From NCBI GenBank assembly GCA_937916005.1, contig CALGIA010000333.1, positions 1 to 5,032 on the forward strand: a DNA stretch of 5,032 nucleotides, written 5' to 3'. Origin of the DNA: an uncultured Rhodospirillaceae bacterium. GTDB lineage: Bacteria > Pseudomonadota > Alphaproteobacteria > MPNO01. This document shows, one piece after another, positions 1-5,032 of this stretch. The notes below the pieces were generated by a model. That model did no database searches. It was not told where the DNA came from and worked only from the letters and a program-made list of their open reading frames with translations. The stretch's first letter is position 1, and each line of letters begins with the position of its first letter. Position numbers and translations under genes: made by a program.

Positions 1-1
1 C

Positions 2-232
2 ATATTGACCCTGTTCGCCCTGCCCCTGGGCTGCCTGGTTGGATATGGAATGGCCGCACTCATGGTAAATCTGTTCGACACCAAGCTTTATCGGGTTCCC
101 TTCGTCATCGAGCCCGCGACCTATGGTTATTCGGTGCTTGTGGTGCTGACCGCCGCCATCTGCTCTTCCTGGATCGTGCTTCGGCGGGTCGCCGATCTCG
201 ACCTGGTCGCCGTCCTGAAAACCCGCGAGTAA
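2..232 (+). CDS. ABC transporter permease, FtsX/MacB type, C-terminal end (partial, 5' end outside window)
   Basis: This is the C-terminal end of an inner membrane permease; the reading frame is open to the left edge, so the true start lies outside the window. About 76 codons are visible. They contain two hydrophobic helices (roughly window codons 3-23 and 41-60) separated by a short periplasmic loop with a LYRVPFVIEP stretch, and finish in a charged cytoplasmic tail, RRVADLDLVAVLKTRE. A last helix followed by a basic/acidic tail ending in 'LKTRE' is typical of FtsX-like permeases of MacB-type exporters, in which the permease couples ATP hydrolysis to work on the periplasmic side through an adaptor. 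The gene directly downstream encodes such an adaptor only 4 bases after the stop, which supports an export operon. The substrate cannot be read from this fragment. The ATPase and the rest of the permease should lie to the left. Confidence 0.82.
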   Translation: MLTLFALPLGCLVGYGMAALMVNLFDTKLYRVPFVIEPATYGYSVLVVLTAAICSSWIVLRRVADLDLVAVLKTRE

Positions 233-236
233 AACA

Positions 237-1454
237 ATGGCTGAAATGATGAGAAAGAGCTTGTTTCCCGGTGTGGCGATCCTGCTGGTCGCGGTGGGTC
301 TGGTCTATGCTTTCTGGCCCAGACCAGTTCCGGTCAGCGTGATCACCGCTGAACGCGGGCCCATGCTGGTGACCATTGAGGACGAAGGGGAAACCCGGGT
401 GAAGGAAGCCTATACGATCTCAGCGCCCCTGTCAGGGCGCGTTGCCCGGTTTGACGGACATGTGGGCGATTCAGTCGCAGCCGGCTTGTCGGTGGTGGCC
501 ACCATTCGCCCGAGCAACCCGTCGTTTCACGATGTCCGCACCCATTCCGGGCTCGAAGCCGCGGTCAGGGCGGCCGAAGCCGAGCGGGATCTGGCGCGGG
601 CCCATGTGGCCAGCGCCGCAGCAGCCAACGAATTTGCACAAGCCGAATTCAAACGAGGCCGCAACCTGGCCGAACGTGGCACCATATCGCTGAGCGGGCT
701 CGACCGGGCGCGTATGGAGGCGCGGACAAAAAAGGCGGAACTCAACGAGGCGCGCGCGGCCTTACGTGTCCGCGAATTCCAGCTGCAAACCGCCCAGGCG
801 GCGTTGCTTGACCCGGCGTCGGCCAATCGTGCGGCGACCAGTGAACTTTGTTGCTTTGAGGTGCGTGCGCCGGTCAGTGGCACCATTTTGCGGGTTTTTC
901 AGGAGAGCGAGGCGGTCGTCCAGGCGGGCGCGCCGCTGGTCGAGATCGGCGACCCCTCGGATCTGGAAATCGTCGTGGATATGTTGTCCACCGATGCGGT
1001 TCTGGTGTCCCCGGGCGATGACGTTCTGATCGAGGGTTGGGGCGGTGAGAGGAGCCTCAACGGCCGGGTGCGCCGGATTGAGCCCTTCGGTTTCACAAAG
1101 ATTTCCGCTCTTGGAATCGATGAGCAACGGGTCAATGTCATTATTGATTTCGCGGATCCGCCGGCGCTTTGGCGCAAACTCGGTCACGGATACCGGGTCG
1201 TGAGCCGCATCGTGATCTGGCGCGGCAAGGACATCCTTCAAGCCCCGTTGAGCGCCCTGTTCCGCACCCAGGACGCATGGACACTGTTTAAAATCGTCGA
1301 TGGACGGGCGCGGCTTTCCAAAATCCAGGTCGGGCGGATGAACAGCCGGTCCGCCGAAATCCGCTCCGGCCTTGGCGCGGGCGACAGGATTGTCCTGCAT
1401 CCGAGCGACCGCATCGAGGATGGGGTGAGAATCATCGCCCGGGAGACGCGCTGA
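237..1454 (+). CDS. HlyD/MacA-type periplasmic adaptor (membrane fusion) protein
   Basis: A complete 405-residue adaptor that should bridge an inner membrane ABC exporter and an outer membrane TolC-like channel. Visible parts in order: a short basic N-terminus and one membrane anchor (about residues 9-28); first half of the lipoyl-like barrel (about 42-92, with ISAPLSGRVARFDGHVGD); an alanine/glutamate/arginine-rich helical hairpin (about 104-192); the second lipoyl half (about 206-240, with VRAPVSGTILRV); then beta-barrel and membrane-proximal domains to the C-terminus. At the hairpin tip R140, L144 and S151 match the R-x3-L-x6-S spacing that adaptors such as AcrA/MacA use to dock on TolC. 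It follows the permease stop by 4 bases, so the two are almost certainly co-transcribed. The ATG at 237 is used because it is best placed, but ATGs at 246 and 249 are possible and no strong Shine-Dalgarno decides between them. An RND-type partner is less likely given the FtsX-like neighbour. Confidence 0.9.
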   Translation: MAEMMRKSLFPGVAILLVAVGLVYAFWPRPVPVSVITAERGPMLVTIEDEGETRVKEAYTISAPLSGRVARFDGHVGDSVAAGLSVVATIRPSNPSFHDVRTHSGLEAAVRAAEAERDLARAHVASAAAANEFAQAEFKRGRNLAERGTISLSGLDRARMEARTKKAELNEARAALRVREFQLQTAQAALLDPASANRAATSELCCFEVRAPVSGTILRVFQESEAVVQAGAPLVEIGDPSDLEIVVDMLSTDAVLVSPGDDVLIEGWGGERSLNGRVRRIEPFGFTKISALGIDEQRVNVIIDFADPPALWRKLGHGYRVVSRIVIWRGKDILQAPLSALFRTQDAWTLFKIVDGRARLSKIQVGRMNSRSAEIRSGLGAGDRIVLHPSDRIEDGVRIIARETR

Positions 1455-1571
1455 CTCCAATTTTATCGCCAGTGTCATTGACTATGCCGGTCTTATGAAG
1501 CAACAACATCCCATCCTCTGAATTTGAAGCAACAACATCCCATCCTCTGAATTTCACCATGCGATGCCGCC
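1455..1571. other. Intergenic gap between the export operon and ruvX
   Basis: This 117-base gap is the longest stretch without a gene. Besides the 29-bp tandem duplication it holds an isolated TTGACT (1478-1483) that resembles a -35 box, but no matching -10 box lies 16-18 bases downstream, and I see no GC-rich hairpin followed by a T run. A promoter for ruvX is expected here from the change in gene function, but the sequence does not show one convincingly. Confidence 0.6.
1496..1554. repeat. Perfect 29-bp tandem direct repeat, two copies
   Basis: Two identical, abutting 29-base units occupy 1497-1525 and 1526-1554; each begins gaagcaacaacatccc and ends ctctgaattt. The period-29 match also takes in base 1496. 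There is no spacer between copies, so this is a duplication and not a CRISPR array. The units are AT-richer than the flanking genes and I see no internal hairpin. The second copy supplies the stop (1548-1550) that closes the ruvX frame just upstream of its ATG. Likely a recent slippage duplication or a remnant of an intergenic element; function unknown. Confidence 0.95.
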
Positions 1572-2042
1572 ATGCCCATAACCCCCATCGAAGAGCTGGA
1601 AGCCGCCCTGCCGCGCCATTCGCGGCTGCTGGGGCTGGATCTTGGGGAAAAGACCATCGGGCTGGCGTTGTCGGATGGGTTGTTGATGATCGCCACGCCC
1701 ATGGAGACCCTGAAGCGGGGCAAGTTCACGGCGGATGCGGAAAAGCTGCGCGGCATTATTGCCGAGCATGAAATCGGCGGGCTGATCATCGGGCTGCCGT
1801 TGAACATGGATGGCAGCGAGGGGCCGCGCTGCCAGTCGTCCCGTCAATTCGCGGCTAATTTCCTGGAGAAAATGGATATCGTGATCGGGTTTTGGGATGA
1901 ACGGCTATCGACCGTGGCCGTGACGCGCACCTTGCTGGACGCGGACATGTCGCGGAAACGCCGCGCCGAGGTGGTAGATAAGATGGCGGCGTCCTATATC
2001 CTGCAAGGAGCCCTGGACCGCTTGAAAGTGTTGCGCGAATGA
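1572..2042 (+). CDS. ruvX: RuvX/YqgF family nuclease (putative Holliday junction resolvase, pre-16S rRNA processing)
   Basis: A complete 156-residue cytoplasmic protein of the RNase H-fold YqgF family. In the family this enzyme helps mature the 5' end of 16S rRNA, and it has also been proposed as a Holliday junction resolvase. The conserved blocks are all present: LLGLDLGEKTIGLALSD (19-35) with the first acidic residue D23; GLPLNMDGSEGPRCQSSR (74-91); WDERLST (108-114) with D109/E110; and VDKMAASYILQ (135-145) with D136. The family is commonly about 140 residues; the extra length here is mainly an N-terminal extension of about 18 residues, as I recall from alphaproteobacterial members. The ATG at 1572 is the first in-frame start after a stop at 1548-1550 and has no clear Shine-Dalgarno. 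Its stop overlaps the next start (ATGA at 2039), so it is translationally coupled to the downstream transporter gene. The identification is firm. Confidence 0.96.
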   Translation: MPITPIEELEAALPRHSRLLGLDLGEKTIGLALSDGLLMIATPMETLKRGKFTADAEKLRGIIAEHEIGGLIIGLPLNMDGSEGPRCQSSRQFAANFLEKMDIVIGFWDERLSTVAVTRTLLDADMSRKRRAEVVDKMAASYILQGALDRLKVLRE

Positions 2043-2968
2043 TCGCTGTCGTCTCGGCCATCGCGCCGATTTTCATCCTTATCGTCATCGGCTATGGCTT
2101 CAGGAAAACCGGGTTCCCGGGCGACGGTCTGTGGGCGCCGGCCGAACGCCTGGCATACTACGTGCTGCTGCCGGCGCTGATCATCCACACATTGGCGGGG
2201 GCCGACCTCAAGGGCATCCAGATCGAGCAGATCATCACCACCGTGCTGGCGCTGTCTGCCGCATTGACAGTGATTTGCCTGATCATCCGTCCCCTTCTAC
2301 GCATCGACGGGCCGGGCTTTACATCGGTGGTGCAGGGCACCGTACGGCTCAACGCCTATATCGGATTCGCCGTGGCTGCGGCCTTTTTTGGCCCCCTTGG
2401 ATTAACCATCACCGCCGTGTTCATCGCCTTCATGATGCCGACGGTCAATGTGATCTGCATCGCGGTGCTGGCCAAATACGGCACCGCCGGCAAGCCGGGC
2501 TGGTGGCACATCCCGTTTCAGATCGCCACCAATCCGCTGATCGTTTCCTGTATTGCGGGGATTGCGATCAACTTTCTGGGGTTGCCGCAACCGGCCTGGG
2601 TCGTGGGAATATTGACGATCCTGGGCAAGGCGGCCCTGCCCGTAGCGCTGCTCTGCGTCGGTGCGGGGCTCGATCTCTCGCTCGGCAAGACCCATCGCGG
2701 CGCCATCCTGACCGCCTGCGCACTCAAGCTGGTGGTGATGCCGGTGGCGGCCTGGGGCATTCTTCAGGTCACGGGGCTCACAGGGGTCGGGTTTTCCATC
2801 GCCATGATGATGGCCGCCACGCCCGCCTCACCCGCCACCTATGTGCTGGCCCGTCAACTGGGCGGCGACGCGCCCCTGATGGCGGGCATCGTTACCACGG
2901 AAACCGCCCTGTCGGCGATCACCCTGTCGGTGGTGCTGATGTGGCTGACGGGCACGTTACCGATCTAA
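2039..2968 (+). CDS. AEC-family (auxin efflux carrier-like) transporter
   Basis: A 309-residue, very hydrophobic inner membrane protein with about ten predicted helices (approximately 4-22, 38-54, 63-85, 104-118, 121-145, 163-181, 186-212, 219-243, 247-265 and 281-303), the usual size and layout of the bacterial AEC family. Family-like signatures include the LAYYVLLPALI segment after the first helix, NPLIVSCIAGI (165-175), and the late TPASPATYVLARQLGGD (261-277) followed by GIVTTETALSAIT (283-295). Characterised bacterial members move dicarboxylates such as malate or malonate; the substrate here cannot be inferred. The start overlaps the ruvX stop as ATGA, which indicates coupled translation; an AAGGAG at 2005-2010 is too far upstream to serve as its ribosome binding site. 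The pairing with ruvX probably reflects conserved gene order and not shared function. A 61-base gap follows before the next operon. Confidence 0.93.
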   Translation: MIAVVSAIAPIFILIVIGYGFRKTGFPGDGLWAPAERLAYYVLLPALIIHTLAGADLKGIQIEQIITTVLALSAALTVICLIIRPLLRIDGPGFTSVVQGTVRLNAYIGFAVAAAFFGPLGLTITAVFIAFMMPTVNVICIAVLAKYGTAGKPGWWHIPFQIATNPLIVSCIAGIAINFLGLPQPAWVVGILTILGKAALPVALLCVGAGLDLSLGKTHRGAILTACALKLVVMPVAAWGILQVTGLTGVGFSIAMMMAATPASPATYVLARQLGGDAPLMAGIVTTETALSAITLSVVLMWLTGTLPI

Positions 2969-3016
2969 TCCCACGGCTTGCGCCCTCACCCTTCGCGGCC
3001 CTATTCTGCCTTGAAT

Positions 3017-3022
3017 AAGGAG
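3017..3022 (+). promoter_or_regulatory. Shine-Dalgarno site that selects the dioxygenase start
   Basis: A strong AAGGAG lies 7 bases before the ATG at 3030 but only 1 base before the ATG at 3024. The spacing favours 3030 as the true start, which removes two residues from the longest possible reading. Confidence 0.75.
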
Positions 3023-3029
3023 AATGGTC

Positions 3030-4223
3030 ATGGCGAGATTGCTTGCGGATTCATTGGCGGAAACGGCGCTTCCCGCCGACGCGCTGGCCGAGATGGAGGC
3101 CCTGAACGACGAAGCGGCCCCGCTGCATATCTGGCTGCGGACCCGGGCCAATTTGCCGCTGCAGCCGGCCTGGCATGAGGCCGCCCAAACGCCCATTCCC
3201 GATCCACAGCCGCCCGGTTCGGTGACCGGCCCGGCCGCGCCCCTGCGCGTGTTGCCCCATATCTGGAAATGGCGCGACATCGAGCCCTATCTGCATCGCA
3301 TCGCCGAAATCGCGCCGCTGGAATTCACCGACCGCCAGCAATTCCTGCTGACCAATCCGGGGCTCGGCGGCGCATTGAAAGTCACCAACACGATCCGCAT
3401 CGCGGTATCCATATACAAATCGGGCGATTTCGCGCCCCAGCATCTGCATTCACCCAATGCCAGCCGCACGATTTTGTCCGACGCTGGCGGCTATACGCTG
3501 ATCGAGGGGGAAAAATGCATCGCCGGGCGCGGCGACCTGATCCTGACCCCGGCGGGCACCTGGCACGGCCACGGCAATGACGGTGCCGAGCCGGTGATCT
3601 GGATGGATGTGCTGGACTGGCCCCTGCTGGAACATCTCGACGTCATCTGGATCCGCCACGACCATGCCGAGCGCGGCGACAATGCGGAACCGCCCGTGGA
3701 AGATTATTCCCAGAAGCTCTACGGCGCGGGCGGCATGGTTCCGCGCTTCGTGCCGGAAAGCCGCGCATCCGGCCAGGGCGGCACGCCCATGTTCCATTTC
3801 AAGGGCGGCAATGTGGGCGAAACCCTGTCCGGGCTGCGCGACCAGCAGGGCAGCCCATGGGACGGCATCATCATCGAATTCGTCAACCCCATGAACGGCG
3901 CCTCCCTGTTTCCGGTGCTGACCTACAAGGCCCAGCTTCTGCGCCCGGCCGAGGAAACCCAGCCGTTCCGCCACACGGCCAGCACGGTCTATACGGTGCT
4001 TGAAGGGCGCGGCGTCACCGAGGTCAATGGAAGGCGGCTGGAATGGGAAAAGAACGACATTTTCGTGGTGCCGGCCAATATGTGGCGGCGTCATGTCAAT
4101 CTGGCGGGCGACGCGGATGCGGTGCTGTATTCCCTGTCCGACGAGCCGTTGCTGAAGGCCATCGGTCAATACCGTGCTCAGGGACGGCCAGATGACAGCG
4201 ACGTTATCGAAATTACCGGCTGA
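3030..4223 (+). CDS. Bicupin ring-cleavage dioxygenase, gentisate 1,2-dioxygenase family
   Basis: A complete cytoplasmic bicupin protein (397 residues from 3030; an ATG at 3024 would add two). The family cleaves the ring of gentisate or related hydroxylated aromatic acids (1-hydroxy-2-naphthoate, salicylate) using Fe(II) and oxygen. Numbering from the ATG at 3030, the N-terminal cupin (about 118-198) has both metal motifs: G132-x5-H138-x-H140, and G168-x5-P174-x-G176-x2-H179-x3-N183 (TPAGTWHGHGN), which gives a three-histidine iron site with no motif-1 glutamate, as in this family. The C-terminal cupin (about 297-370) keeps TASTVYTVLEGRGVTEVNG but has FRH where I recall HRH, and WRRH where I recall a WHxH-like motif, so it probably binds no metal. 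The protein is somewhat longer than typical gentisate dioxygenases (about 340-370), with a longer N-terminal lead. A PqiA-like gene follows 5 bases after the stop. The family is secure; the exact substrate is not. Confidence 0.87.
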   Translation: MARLLADSLAETALPADALAEMEALNDEAAPLHIWLRTRANLPLQPAWHEAAQTPIPDPQPPGSVTGPAAPLRVLPHIWKWRDIEPYLHRIAEIAPLEFTDRQQFLLTNPGLGGALKVTNTIRIAVSIYKSGDFAPQHLHSPNASRTILSDAGGYTLIEGEKCIAGRGDLILTPAGTWHGHGNDGAEPVIWMDVLDWPLLEHLDVIWIRHDHAERGDNAEPPVEDYSQKLYGAGGMVPRFVPESRASGQGGTPMFHFKGGNVGETLSGLRDQQGSPWDGIIIEFVNPMNGASLFPVLTYKAQLLRPAEETQPFRHTASTVYTVLEGRGVTEVNGRRLEWEKNDIFVVPANMWRRHVNLAGDADAVLYSLSDEPLLKAIGQYRAQGRPDDSDVIEITG

Positions 4224-4228
4224 AACCC

Positions 4229-4732
4229 GTGAATCTGCTTTCGAACGACAGGCGCCGCGACCCATTGGCGGGCATTCTATTACTGCTCGCCCTGCCCATG
4301 CTGGTCGGCGGGATGCTGATGCCCGCCATTTCGGTCACCAAGATGATACTGTTCGCCGACACCTATTCCATCTTCGACGCGGTGTTCACCTTCTGGCATG
4401 CGGGCAAGTACGGATTGTTCGCGCTGGTGTTCTTCTTTTCCCTGGTGTTTCCCGCCGCCAAGAACCTGATCGCGCTGTGGGCCTGGATTTTCGCCACCGA
4501 TGACCATGACGTCACGCAGCGGGTCCTGGCGGTTTTCGCCGCCGTGTCCAGATGGTCCATGCTGGATGTTTTCATCGTCGCCCTGACCGTGCTGGTGATC
4601 GAGGGCAGCCTGCTGACCAGCACCGATATTCATCTCGGCATTCTGCTGTTCGCCCTGTCGGTCATTCTGTCGACCATCGCCCTGCATCGCATCGCCCATA
4701 CTGGCGCCCGGCGGTCGCGGCGTTTAGGATGA
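4229..4732 (+). CDS. Single-domain paraquat-inducible protein A (PqiA) family membrane protein
   Basis: A 167-residue inner membrane protein with four predicted helices (about 13-33, 61-87, 99-125 and 134-153) and a basic C-terminal tail. The family hallmark SRWSMLDVFIVAL (107-119) is clear, and SIFDAV (47-52) and FSLVFPAAKNL (70-80) also match single PqiA domains. Full PqiA proteins have two such domains and work with MCE proteins (PqiB) in envelope lipid transport; this gene encodes only one domain, and no MCE gene is visible here, so its role is unknown. The start is a GTG at 4229, 5 bases after the dioxygenase stop, without a clear Shine-Dalgarno, suggesting coupling by reinitiation; an in-frame TTG at 4265 is a less likely alternative. 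The stop overlaps an ATG as ATGA at 4729. The position between two cupin genes is unexpected for a lipid-transport component. Confidence 0.88.
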   Translation: MNLLSNDRRRDPLAGILLLLALPMLVGGMLMPAISVTKMILFADTYSIFDAVFTFWHAGKYGLFALVFFFSLVFPAAKNLIALWAWIFATDDHDVTQRVLAVFAAVSRWSMLDVFIVALTVLVIEGSLLTSTDIHLGILLFALSVILSTIALHRIAHTGARRSRRLG

Positions 4733-4764
4733 GTACGACCAAACCCAGGGAGCGGAATTTATGA
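4729..4764 (+). other. Possible 11-codon bridging ORF (coupling leader)
   Basis: A tiny ORF reading MSTTKPRERNL starts with an ATG that overlaps the PqiA-like gene's stop (ATGA, 4729-4732) and ends with a TGA that overlaps the next gene's ATG (ATGA, 4761-4764). A weak purine stretch (aggat) lies just before it. It could pass terminating ribosomes from one gene to the next, or it could be coincidence; there is no sign that the peptide itself matters. Confidence 0.3.
4747..4752 (+). promoter_or_regulatory. Shine-Dalgarno site of the second cupin gene
   Basis: AGGGAG lies 8 bases before the ATG at 4761, a good spacing, and supports that start. Confidence 0.7.
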
Positions 4765-5032
4765 CTAAAGGCGTGCGGCGTATCGTGACGGGCCATCGGG
4801 AAGACGACGGCAAGGCAGTGGTGATCATCGACCAGCAGGCGGTCAATGTTTTTCACCCACCGGGGCGTCCCGGGGTGCAGATCAACAATGTCTGGCGGCA
4901 GTTTGAAGCTCCGGCGAAACTTGGCGGCAACGCGGACAATGCCGCCGAGGGCGAGAAGATCGGGCTTGAGCCCGGCCCCAGCGGCTCGGTGTTCCGGGTC
5001 ATCGAGTTCCCCCCGGAAGGCGACTGGAGCGG
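4761..5032 (+). CDS. Cupin domain-containing protein, N-terminal part (partial, runs off the right edge)
   Basis: Ninety complete codons are visible, beginning MTKGVRRIVTGHREDDGKAV, with the frame still open at the window end. An RRIVTGH start, a VNVFHPPGRPG loop, a conserved tryptophan (NNVWRQF) and a PGPSGSVFRVIEFPPEGDW segment resemble the small single-cupin proteins often found in aromatic or secondary-metabolite degradation clusters. The metal-binding histidine motifs would lie beyond the window, so activity cannot be judged. The start is supported by a well-spaced AGGGAG. The gene follows the PqiA-like gene by 28 bases and is probably in the same operon as the bicupin dioxygenase, which makes a role in the same catabolic step or route plausible but unproven. 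Confidence 0.75.
   Translation, partial: MTKGVRRIVTGHREDDGKAVVIIDQQAVNVFHPPGRPGVQINNVWRQFEAPAKLGGNADNAAEGEKIGLEPGPSGSVFRVIEFPPEGDWS

Noticed and set aside
762..1478. Long open frame on the - strand opposite the HlyD-type gene (238 codons)
   Set aside because: It lies antisense to a clear family member in GC-rich DNA and its translation shows no recognisable domain; it is a shadow of the coding bias.
1478..1499. TTGACT with TATGAA as a ruvX promoter
   Set aside because: The boxes are only about 10 bases apart, far short of the usual 16-18, and no better -10 is present at the right distance.
1496..1554. Tandem repeat considered as a minimal CRISPR array
   Set aside because: The two 29-base copies abut with no spacer, and there are no cas genes nearby.
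2978..3007. TTGCGC ... 18 bases ... TATTCT as a promoter for the dioxygenase operon
   Set aside because: The two boxes match the sigma-70 consensus at only 3/6 and 4/6 positions in a GC-rich gap; too weak to annotate, although some promoter here is plausible.
2131..3018. Second + strand frame of 295 codons inside the AEC transporter gene
   Set aside because: It is rich in Arg, Gly and His with no membrane or domain pattern, whereas the overlapping frame gives a clear ten-helix transporter.
2969..3029. Terminator between the AEC transporter gene and the dioxygenase gene
   Set aside because: I found no stable GC-rich inverted repeat followed by a T run in this gap.
3450..4265. Long open frame on the - strand opposite the bicupin gene (271 codons)
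   Set aside because: It is fully antisense to a gene with intact cupin motifs, with a composition typical of mirror frames.

Overview
The window is a gene-dense, GC-rich stretch (roughly 60% GC by eye) in which every convincing gene reads on the + strand. The RuvX protein, with its extended N-terminus and LLGLDLGEKTIGLALSD block, and the general codon use suggest an alphaproteobacterium, most likely of the Rhodospirillales type. That placement is inferred from sequence style, not from a marker gene. There are no RNA genes, insertion sequences, CRISPR arrays or phage genes that I can support.

Region 1 (1-1454) is the end of an export operon: the last ~77 codons of an FtsX/MacB-type ABC permease, then, 4 bases later, a complete HlyD/MacA-type periplasmic adaptor. 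The adaptor carries a recognisable R-x3-L-x6-S docking motif in its helical hairpin, so the pair is expected to work with an ATPase encoded upstream of the window and a TolC-like outer membrane channel.

Region 2 (1455-1571) is the only sizeable gene-free gap. It holds a perfect 29-bp tandem direct duplication and no clear terminator or promoter. It separates the export operon from the housekeeping gene ruvX.

Region 3 (1572-2968) is ruvX (YqgF), a 16S rRNA processing nuclease / putative Holliday junction resolvase, translationally coupled by an ATGA overlap to an AEC-family (auxin efflux carrier) ten-helix transporter.

Region 4 (3030-5032) looks like a separate small operon: a bicupin dioxygenase of the gentisate 1,2-dioxygenase family, a single-domain PqiA-type inner membrane protein 5 bases later, and the start of a second, single-cupin protein running off the right edge. 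The second cupin is linked to the PqiA-type gene by a tiny 11-codon ORF that overlaps both neighbours by ATGA. The dioxygenase has intact metal-binding motifs in its first cupin, but its second cupin appears to have lost ligand histidines. The most notable points are this two-cupin/PqiA grouping, the 29-bp duplication and the ATGA-ATGA bridge. I did not find a clearly new defence, mobile or RNA system.
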